From assembly GCF_001618865.1 (NCBI RefSeq), contig NZ_CP015136.1:4561001-4625000 (forward strand): 64,000 bases of DNA. The letters run 5' to 3'. A program made the position numbers and the translations under genes. Below are positions 34,923 through 41,286 of this stretch, piece by piece (positions within the stretch are counted from its first letter, which is position 1; each line of letters opens with the position of its first letter). The notes beneath the pieces are model-generated. The model was given only the letters and a program-made list of their open reading frames with translations. It searched no databases and was not told where the DNA came from. The stretch comes from Luteitalea pratensis (GTDB lineage: Bacteria > Acidobacteriota > Vicinamibacteria > Vicinamibacterales > Vicinamibacteraceae).

Positions 34923-35043
34923 GAAGCCGCGCACCCGTCACGGTGTGATCGCACCTTCCGTCCGATCAGACCGTGGCGGGGCTCGCGTGCGCCCGACGTC
35001 GATGCCATGGCGAACGACACCTTGGGCGCGCACCGAGAACGCG

Positions 35044-35844
35044 ATGCGGTGCTACGATCCGACCGCCGAGAGGCTCGATGCTGACCTTCCCGGAATGGAC
35101 GACGACAGTCGGGAGGCACCTCTGCAAACACACTGGTTCTACACCGTTTGGCCGTTCATAGGGGTGGGAGGTGCGATTGTGATGATCGCCATCCTGCTGA
35201 TGACCGATACATTCCGTGGCAACGCTGCGGCGACTCGCTGGCGTGATCCAATGTGGCTGGCGTGGCTTGCCGTGCCGCTCTACTGGCTGCATCAGTTCGA
35301 GGAATACAGCCTGCCAGTGATCGGCATCGACTACTCGATCCAGGAAATGATCTGCGAGAAGATCGGCTTTCCCCCGTATCCGGAATGTCCGATTCCGCTG
35401 GCCTTCTACCCAGTGGTGAACATCGCTCTCATGTGGTTTGGGGCGCCACTCGCGGCATACCTCTTCCGGCGCAACGTCCTCATCGGCCTCAGCTTCTGGG
35501 GATTGCTCTTCGCCAACGGACTTGTGCACACGGCAGGCGGGGTCGCGCAGGGCGGTTACAACACCGGCCTGCTGACCGCGGCCTTTTTGTTTGTGCCATT
35601 GTCCGTTTGGGTCCTGTACGCCAGCGCGATTCGCGGACCGTACAGCGGCAAGGTTGTTGGCGTGGCGTACGCTGCCGGAGGCGCCACTCACATCTTGCTT
35701 TTTATGGGTTACGGACTCTTCAAAGCCGGTGTGATCGGCAATGCTGGCCTGCTGGTCTATGCCGCCGTGATCGGTTTCACGCCGATCATCTTGGCGGCCC
35801 TTGCAAGCCGCTTCTTCAAGCCTGAGTTGCTGTCGCCGGTCTAG
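35044..35844 (+). CDS. HXXEE-domain membrane protein
   Basis: 266 residues if started at ATG 35044; ATG 35095 is also possible. Six to seven hydrophobic segments. The HXXEE motif is HQFEE in YWLHQFEEYSLPVIG, with further polar residues in the helix GLLFANGLVHTAGGVAQGG. HXXEE proteins are small polytopic membrane proteins without a known function. Its place after the capsid gene, in the same direction, suggests a cargo gene of the element. Confidence 0.75.
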   Translation: MRCYDPTAERLDADLPGMDDDSREAPLQTHWFYTVWPFIGVGGAIVMIAILLMTDTFRGNAAATRWRDPMWLAWLAVPLYWLHQFEEYSLPVIGIDYSIQEMICEKIGFPPYPECPIPLAFYPVVNIALMWFGAPLAAYLFRRNVLIGLSFWGLLFANGLVHTAGGVAQGGYNTGLLTAAFLFVPLSVWVLYASAIRGPYSGKVVGVAYAAGGATHILLFMGYGLFKAGVIGNAGLLVYAAVIGFTPIILAALASRFFKPELLSPV

Positions 35845-36047
35845 TTCTGCGGGCATACCCGCCGCTTCGTCGTACTGCGAACCAGTTGCGCAGCTTGCAC
35901 AGCTCAGACGGCCGAAGGTCCATTTTACGTGTCGAAAATGCGCGCGTGGGGCCACGGTCGTCAGCCTTACACGGTGCCAGCGATTGCGACCCCCCTACCC
36001 GCCCCGACGGACGCACAGGTGAACCCCTGAGAAACCCGGAGCACACG

Positions 36048-36337
36048 ATGCCGACGCACGCAGTCATGGAGCCGTACAGCGGGTCAGTCCCTCGTCCCGA
36101 CGTGTCCGTGTCCGTCGCACGCTGGGGCGACGAGGAAACGTGGGGCGGCTCGTCCTGGTCAGCAGTCCACGTCCCGACGCAGATCGTCGCCTACGTCTCG
36201 TTCGAGCGCGGCTCATCCCCGATGACGTCGCGCTGACGCAGCTGCTCGACGTCCTTGGACCGTCGCGTCCGACGCGCGACAGCGGAGCAGGACTGATCGT
36301 CCCGGACGCCGCCGCGCTGCCGCAGCTGCCCAGCTGA
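36048..36337 (+). pseudogene. Small frame-disrupted gene, possible
   Basis: A 62-residue frame (36048-36236; MPTHAVMEPYSGSVPRPD and on, with an AG-rich ribosome site) ends just as a second frame opens that reads RLIPDDVALTQLLDVLGP to 36337. Joined, they would give a single protein of about 97 residues. This could be a decayed gene, a sequencing error or recoding. No family is recognised. The rest of 35845-36354 shows nothing clear. Confidence 0.3.
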
Positions 36338-36354
36338 TGGAGCTCCCAGCGGCT

Positions 36355-36942
36355 TCACTTTTGAGTACAGGGCGGCAGTGCCGACATGTCTCGCCCGAAC
36401 AGCTCCGCAGCGGTCGACGTTCCCATTTCGACCTTGAGGCGGCTCGCCCAATCTGGCGACGCGGGAAGTCTCTGTTGCCCCGCGTTCGTTTCCAGAACCA
36501 CCACCAGCCGGACGTCTCGATCAATGAGCACATCCTTGCGACCGTTCCATTTCAGGAGACCATGAGCCACCAGCGGCACGGTTGCCGCCTCGTTCAACAT
36601 CACTTGAGCGTCGCGTAGCGGGCTGGTGATCGACACTTCGCTGACGAATGAGGCAGGTAGCCCCTCTACCTCGATGGCAGTGACACGGGTCACGCTAATG
36701 GGGCGTCGCCCGACGTTGCTCACCTGAAAGCCAGTCTGCCACTCGAAGCCCTCAGCGCAGCGAGAGAAGCCTTGCGGCACCGTTCCGTCAATGAGCGCGA
36801 CGACGAAGGGCCTGTCGCGCGCGTCGCGCCTGTATTCCTGGACAGCAAGGAATGTCGACAGGCCAGCCGCGTAGAGAGCAACGTAAGGCGACAAGCCCGC
36901 TGCCAAGCGTCGCCACTGACCTTGCTTCGCCATCCACTGCAT
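36355..36942 (-). CDS. Membrane-anchored protein of unknown function
   Basis: 195 residues from ATG 36942 (MQWMAKQGQWRRLAAGLSPY); the longer frame lacks support. One hydrophobic helix near the N-terminus (YVALYAAGLSTFLAVQEY) is followed by a soluble domain (FQVSNVGRRPISVTRVTAIE) with a beta-rich, Ig- or DUF-like pattern. No family is recognised. It is the only minus-strand gene of the element and lies nearest attR, a usual position for cargo in integrated elements. Confidence 0.6.
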   Translation of the reverse strand: MQWMAKQGQWRRLAAGLSPYVALYAAGLSTFLAVQEYRRDARDRPFVVALIDGTVPQGFSRCAEGFEWQTGFQVSNVGRRPISVTRVTAIEVEGLPASFVSEVSITSPLRDAQVMLNEAATVPLVAHGLLKWNGRKDVLIDRDVRLVVVLETNAGQQRLPASPDWASRLKVEMGTSTAAELFGRDMSALPPCTQK

Positions 36943-37272
36943 GGCGGGCAGTTTACGCGACTCATCCACACGTCGGCATTTCGCGGGGCCGCAACGGTGG
37001 CCTCGCTGGGGCACGCCGCAATCCTTTGGTGACGCAACGCCGTCGTGGGGTCGGCTGCGACAAGCTGCGCGCCCACAGGAGCGACGCAGGGGGCGGACGC
37101 GTCACGAGCCTGCGTCGCGTGTCCTCGTGTTGCTGCGAGTGCGTGCGGGGGAACAACGAGCCACGCTGTGTCAACGCAGGCAGACGCCGTGACCACAAGC
37201 CCCTAGGTTGACCATAGGTTGACCAGTGGGTTTTTCGCGGCTCGCCTAGCGGCTGTAAGTTGTTGGGTTTAT
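36943..37272. other. Right-end noncoding region of the element
   Basis: About 330 bp before attR. No credible gene is seen. The notable feature is two GGTTGACCA copies at 37206-37214 and 37217-37226, 11 bp apart, matching the left-end repeats and probably binding integrase or excisionase. Confidence 0.6.
37206..37226. promoter_or_regulatory. GGTTGACCA repeats, probable integrase arm sites (right)
   Basis: Two direct copies 11 bp apart lie 47 bp from attR. They match the four left-end copies. Confidence 0.6.
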
Positions 37273-37349
37273 TGGTCGGGATGGCGAGATTCGAACTCGC
37301 GACCCCCTGAACCCCATTCAGGTGCGCTACCAGGCTGCGCTACATCCCG
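37273..37349 (-). tRNA. tRNA-Pro (anticodon GGG)
   Basis: 77 nt including the encoded CCA. The acceptor stem CGGGATG pairs with CATCCCG. The D arm, the anticodon arm CCTGA-ATGGGGT-TCAGG and the T arm GCGAG-TTCGAAT-CTCGC all fold. The anticodon is GGG (proline). Its 3' 49 nt (37273-37321) were supplied by the element and form attR; the gene stays intact. Confidence 0.96.
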
Positions 37350-37451
37350 ACCGGCGCCGTGAGGCGCGAACGCGAATTGTACCGCAATGGCCTGCGGCTG
37401 AACAGGTCCTCAGTCGTTGGGCGCATGGTGCCGGGCTGCTGAACGTGCGCG

Positions 37452-38144
37452 TCAGCTGCGCTTGCCGCGCCGGGGCGCCGAGGGCGGACGCGCCGGGGGC
37501 GCCGCAGCGGCGTCGCCACCCAGCAGGTCGAGCAACGAACGCATCTCCTGCTTCAACTGCACCAGGGTGGCGCGGGCCTCCACGGGAACCACTGTCGCTG
37601 CGGATGGTGCCGTTGCCGACACGTCAACGGTCGCGCCGTCCGCCGTCATTCCCGCAGGCGCCGCCAACGCCGGGACCGAACTCGCCCTCCTGCCGGCGTT
37701 GGGCGCAGCGGCTTCGGCGTTCGACGTTCCGCCAGCCTCGACGCTTGGCGTTCGGCGTGCCGGGTGCGGGGCGACGGTTTCCGCTTCGACGTTCAGCGTT
37801 CGACGTTCAGCGTGCGCCTGCGCGGCCTTGGCCTGCGCCGCCTGGATCTCGGCGACGAAGGTGAAGAGATCGTCCTGCGGCTGGGGCTGCTCGGCATCGA
37901 AGCGACGCCGCACGCCCGAGAGCGTCAGTCCCTCGGTGAAGACGAGGTCGCGGATGCGCAGCACACGCTCGACGTCCGTGCGCCGATAGATGCGCGGCCC
38001 GCCGGGGGTCTTCGAGAGACCCAGTTCCGGGAACTCCGACTCCCACGAGCGCAGCACGTACGGCTGGATCTGCGCGAGCTCGCACACCTCACTCGCCTTG
38101 AACGCAGGCTTGTCCGGAATGGTCACGCTGGGAGAATCAGCCAC
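37452..38144 (-). CDS. MerR-family transcriptional regulator with repeat-derived linker
   Basis: 230 residues. The N-terminal winged HTH is MerR-like (AFKASEVCELAQIQPYVLRS, WESEFPELGLSKTPGGPRIY). The C-terminus has a short coiled-coil (ATLVQLKQEMRSLLDLLGG). In between lies a long Ala/Glu/Arg-rich linker. Part of its coding DNA is made of 7-bp repeats (37712-37732 and 37784-37811) of the same kind found between genes. This type of MerR gene is often near an HU/IHF gene in Acidobacteria, as here. It probably binds DNA; the effector is unknown. Confidence 0.85.
   Translation of the reverse strand: MADSPSVTIPDKPAFKASEVCELAQIQPYVLRSWESEFPELGLSKTPGGPRIYRRTDVERVLRIRDLVFTEGLTLSGVRRRFDAEQPQPQDDLFTFVAEIQAAQAKAAQAHAERRTLNVEAETVAPHPARRTPSVEAGGTSNAEAAAPNAGRRASSVPALAAPAGMTADGATVDVSATAPSAATVVPVEARATLVQLKQEMRSLLDLLGGDAAAAPPARPPSAPRRGKRS
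37712..37811. repeat. Heptamer repeats inside the MerR coding sequence
   Basis: Two blocks of CTTCGNC/GTTCGAC/GTTCAGC heptamers (37712-37732 and 37784-37811) lie in the linker codons of the MerR gene. Intact frame shows that insertion was tolerated. Confidence 0.8.
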
Positions 38145-38190
38145 GAGGGAGAGTATAGAACCCGATCGGGAACCATGGACCGGGTCGGTT

Positions 38191-38217
38191 GCCGCCGACC
38201 GGAAGGTCGGCGGCTAC
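38191..38217. repeat. REP-like hairpin with TAC foot
   Basis: GCCGCCGACC-GGAA-GGTCGGCGGC, a perfect 10-bp stem, is followed by TAC. It is close in sequence to the hairpin at 18041-18060. It lies between merR-like and der. Confidence 0.6.
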
Positions 38218-38360
38218 AGGGTATCGGGAACCTCGACCGGTAATGGCGAGGCGTCTCAGGGCAGCCGGGCTCGGCCACCTTCGCACTCTCGCGCTTCGGC
38301 GCCAGGGAGATCCGGTCCCACCGGCGCGAGGCGTGCGCGTCAGCCGCTCGGCATGCGCGT

Positions 38361-38387
38361 CAGGCATCAGGCATCAGGCACAGGCAT
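38361..38387. repeat. Short heptamer repeat (CAGGCAT)
   Basis: CAGGCAT twice, then CAGGCA and CAGGCAT, directly after the der stop. Confidence 0.7.
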
Positions 38388-38389
38388 CC

Positions 38390-39772
38390 TCAGTGTTTCT
38401 TTTCCCGCTCCCGGCCGCCGCGCTTGCGGACGGTGATCCGGATCGGGGTACCCTCGAAGCCGAACGTGTCGCGCAGGCTGTTCACGAGGAACCGCTCGTA
38501 GGAGAAATGGAACTCGGTCGCCACGTTCGTGAAGAAGACGAACTGCGGCGGCGCGATGCCTGTCTGCGCCGCGTAGAGGATCTTGACGTGCCGCTTGTCT
38601 GGCGTGGACGGCGGATGCTCGCGGCCGACACGTTCGACGAAGCGGTTGAGCTCGCCGGTCGTGATGCGCCTGCGTCGCGACATGGCCACCCGGTCCACCG
38701 TCTCGAGCAGCTTGGTCGCACGTTCGCCGGTCAGCGCCGAGATGTGCAGCAGCGGCGCATACTCGAGGAACTTCATCCGGAAGCGCTGCTCCTCGTCGAA
38801 TTCCTTGTAGTACCGATCGCCCTCGCCCTTGGTGAGGTCCCATTTGTTGGCCGCGATGATCATGCCGCAGCCGAGCCGCTCTGCCTCGCCGGCGATCGCG
38901 GCGTCCTGGTCGGTCGCGCCCTGCGATGCGTCGATCACGAGGACGGCGACGTCGGCGCGCTCCATCGCGCGCTTTGCCGTGAGGACGCTCACCATCTCCA
39001 CCGCGTGCGAGCTCGCCACGCGGCCGGGTCGTCGGATGCCCGCGGTGTCCACGATCCGGAACGTGCGCTTGTGCCACTGCAGCAGTGTGTCGATGGCGTC
39101 GCGCGTGGTGCCGGGGATGTCACTGACGATCAGCCGTTCCTCGCGGAGCAGTCGGTTCACGAGCGACGACTTGCCGACGTTGGGCCGGCCGACGATGGCG
39201 ACCGCAATCTCGTCGGGCGTCTCCACCGATACCGATCCGCCCACCTTGCCGGCGGCCTTGAGTTGCCCCTGGACCGCGTCCATCAGATCGTGCACGCCCG
39301 TGCCGTGTTCGGCGGCGATTTCGAACACGTGATCGAACCCGAACGCGAAGAACTCGTACATGCGGTCGCGGGCACGCTTGTCGTCGGCCTTGTTCACGGC
39401 CAGCAACACCGGAGCCTGGGCCACCCGGCGAATCTCGGCGGCGATCTCGTCGTCGCCCGACACGCGCCCCTCGCGCCCATCGACAACGAAGATGACCAGA
39501 TCGGCTTGCAGGATGGCGCGCTTGCCGTGCTCGACGACCAGATCGTGGAGCGGATCCTCGGTATGACCGAAGATGCCGCCGGTATCCACGAGCCGGAACG
39601 ACATGCCCAGCCACTCCGCGTCGTGCGCCATCACGTCGCGGGTTGTCCCGGCCATCGCATTGACGATGGCACGGCGGGTCCGCGTGATCCGGTTGAAAAG
39701 CGTCGACTTGCCCACGTTGGGCCGGCCGACGAGCACCACGGTGGGCAGCGCGCGGGCGTGTGAACCTGTCAT
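38390..39772 (-). CDS. der: Ribosome-assembly GTPase Der (EngA)
   Basis: 460 residues with the tandem G-domain layout unique to Der. G domain 1: GRPNVGKSTLFN, DTGGIFG, NKAD. G domain 2: GRPNVGKSSLVN, DTAGIRR, NKWD. A C-terminal KH-like domain follows, ending in ITVRKRGGREREKKH. Der binds the 50S subunit and is essential for its assembly. It is divergent from the HU gene across a 60-bp promoter region. Confidence 0.97.
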   Translation of the reverse strand: MTGSHARALPTVVLVGRPNVGKSTLFNRITRTRRAIVNAMAGTTRDVMAHDAEWLGMSFRLVDTGGIFGHTEDPLHDLVVEHGKRAILQADLVIFVVDGREGRVSGDDEIAAEIRRVAQAPVLLAVNKADDKRARDRMYEFFAFGFDHVFEIAAEHGTGVHDLMDAVQGQLKAAGKVGGSVSVETPDEIAVAIVGRPNVGKSSLVNRLLREERLIVSDIPGTTRDAIDTLLQWHKRTFRIVDTAGIRRPGRVASSHAVEMVSVLTAKRAMERADVAVLVIDASQGATDQDAAIAGEAERLGCGMIIAANKWDLTKGEGDRYYKEFDEEQRFRMKFLEYAPLLHISALTGERATKLLETVDRVAMSRRRRITTGELNRFVERVGREHPPSTPDKRHVKILYAAQTGIAPPQFVFFTNVATEFHFSYERFLVNSLRDTFGFEGTPIRITVRKRGGREREKKH

Positions 39773-39788
39773 GCGGACATCTTGCGGA

Positions 39789-39817
39789 TTGACACTCTAA
39801 ACCCCTGTATCTATGCT
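39789..39817 (+). promoter_or_regulatory. Sigma-70-type promoter for the HU gene
   Basis: TTGACA (39789-39794) and TATGCT (39812-39817) are separated by 17 bp and lie 15 bp before the HU start codon. The -35 is a perfect consensus match; the -10 matches four of six bases. The leader would be very short. Confidence 0.65.
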
Positions 39818-39832
39818 TCTTAGCGGCACACG

Positions 39833-40105
39833 ATGATCAAGGTCGACATCATCAACGAAGTGGCGACTATCGCCGACATCACCAAGGTGAAGGCCGAGGT
39901 TGCCGTAGAGGCCGTCTTCGAGGCGATGCGCGAAGCCATGAAACGAGGCGAACGCATCGAACTGCGCGGGTTCGGCGTCTTCCAGGTAAAGCCTCGCAAG
40001 CGCGGCATCGGCCGCAACCCCCGGACGGGCAAGGAGGTGCGCATCCCGCCGGGCCGCACCATCCGGTTCAAGCCGGGCAAGGAACTCCAGAACATCGGCG
40101 GCTGA
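39833..40105 (+). CDS. HU/IHF-family nucleoid protein
   Basis: 90 residues of the HU/IHF fold: KVDIINEVATIADITKVKAE at the N-terminus, ERIELRGFGVFQVKPRKRG before the arm, and the arm GRNPRTGKEVRIPPGRTIRF with the intercalating Pro, ending in KPGKEL. HU-type proteins bend and compact DNA. The site-2 protease gene follows 13 bp downstream. Confidence 0.96.
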   Translation: MIKVDIINEVATIADITKVKAEVAVEAVFEAMREAMKRGERIELRGFGVFQVKPRKRGIGRNPRTGKEVRIPPGRTIRFKPGKELQNIGG

Positions 40106-40118
40106 GCAAATCCCGCCC

Positions 40119-41174
40119 TTGTCCATGCCCCCGCTCCCGCCCGCCGGGCCCGACTCAGTGCCGGGACGTCCCGCTCAACCCAGCATTCCTGTTCGGTGGT
40201 CCGACCAGGACAACGCCTGGGTGACCGGACCACTCACGCCTGCCGACGCCGATCTGGACCGTGGTGCGCGTGTCGGCTCCCGGCCCTGGGTCCACCTGCT
40301 GCTCTTCGTCCTGACGTTCCTGACAATGACGTGGGCAGGCTCCAGCTTCTTCCTGAACTACATCACCGCCGTCGGCACGCGGCGCGTCGTCATCGCGCCC
40401 GCCACCGCGCTGCTCGGAGGCTTGTGGTTCAGCGTTCCGGCGCTGCTGATCCTGGGTGCCCACGAGTTCGGGCACTACTTCGCGTGTCGATATTACCGGA
40501 TTCCGGCCTCGCTCCCGTACTTCGTGCCGGCGCCCGCCTTCTCCATCGTGGGCACCCTCGGGGCGGTCATCCGCATGGCCCTGCCCCGCACGCGCAAGGC
40601 GCTGTTCGACGTCGGCATCGCCGGGCCCATCGCCGGATTCGTCGTTCTGCTCCCGCTGGCGGTGTACGGCGTGTCGCATTCGTACGTCGTACGATTGCCG
40701 CGTGCGTTGCCCCTGCGGGGTGGCCTCGAGCTCGGAGACCCGCTGCTCCTGACATTGCTGCAGAAGGCGTTCTTCGGCACCCTGCCCGACCACGCGCTCT
40801 TCGTGATGCACCCGACCGGCTTCGGGGTCTGGTTCGGGCTGCTCGCTACCGCGTTGAACCTGTTCCCGGCCGGGCAGCTCGATGGCGGGCACATCGTGCA
40901 CGCCATCATCGGGCGCGCGTCGCGGTACGTGACCATCGCGTCCATCCTCGTCCTGCTGACCCTCGCGGTGTTCGTGTCCTCGAGCTGGGCGGTCTGGAGC
41001 GTGCTGCTGGTGTTGATGACGTATGCCTTCGGCCTCGATCACCCGGCCGTCGGCGAGGAGCACCTGCCGATTGGCAAGGCACGCCTGGCCCTCGGCGTCT
41101 TCGCGATCGTGATGTTCGCCCTCAGCTTCACGCCCGTGCCGATCAGCCCGGTCGATTTCATCGGCCGACGGTAG
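40119..41174 (+). CDS. Site-2 protease (M50 family membrane metalloprotease)
   Basis: 351 residues from TTG 40119; ATG 40125 is an equal alternative. Membrane helices surround the zinc site: LILGAHEFGHYFACRYYRIP carries HExxH, and NLFPAGQLDGGHIVHAIIG carries the third ligand in LDGGH. These are the two marks of M50 proteases. Members cleave within membrane helices and often release anti-sigma factors. The N-terminus is cytosolic and Pro-rich. No anti-sigma gene is adjacent. Confidence 0.9.
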   Translation: MSMPPLPPAGPDSVPGRPAQPSIPVRWSDQDNAWVTGPLTPADADLDRGARVGSRPWVHLLLFVLTFLTMTWAGSSFFLNYITAVGTRRVVIAPATALLGGLWFSVPALLILGAHEFGHYFACRYYRIPASLPYFVPAPAFSIVGTLGAVIRMALPRTRKALFDVGIAGPIAGFVVLLPLAVYGVSHSYVVRLPRALPLRGGLELGDPLLLTLLQKAFFGTLPDHALFVMHPTGFGVWFGLLATALNLFPAGQLDGGHIVHAIIGRASRYVTIASILVLLTLAVFVSSSWAVWSVLLVLMTYAFGLDHPAVGEEHLPIGKARLALGVFAIVMFALSFTPVPISPVDFIGRR

Positions 41175-41188
41175 GGTGCATCACGCAG

Positions 41189-41285
41189 TTTCAGAAGTGC
41201 AGAATTTCAAAATTTCCTTAGCATCGCCACGCTTCGAAGCGCTGAGGTGGTAGTGAAATTCTGCAATTGTGAAATTCTGCAATTC
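41189..41285. repeat. AT-rich inverted repeat between convergent genes
   Basis: GTGCAGAATTTCAAAATTTCC (about 41198-41217) faces two tandem copies of GAAATTCTGCAATT at about 41255-41285. The block is AT-rich against a high-GC background and could act as a terminator for both genes. Confidence 0.55.
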
Positions 41286-41286
41286 C

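Larger units (their letters stand above)
27789..37321 (+). mobile_element. Integrative element in tRNA-Pro encoding HK97 capsid and protease
   Basis: Exact 49-bp direct repeats bound the element, which is 9484 bp from repeat start to repeat start. Order from the left: integrase, unknown 230-residue protein, AlpA-like regulator, two small proteins, AAA ATPase, zinc-ribbon protein, 89-residue protein, prohead protease, major capsid protein, HXXEE membrane protein, a small broken frame, and a minus-strand membrane-anchored protein. Many genes overlap by 4-14 bp. No terminase, portal, tail or lysis gene is recognisable. This composition resembles capsid-encoding phage satellites more than a full prophage, but a decayed prophage is possible. 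Host-gene order resumes on both sides. Confidence 0.9.

Noticed and set aside
38189-39763. 524-codon plus-strand frame
   Set aside because: Shadow of der.
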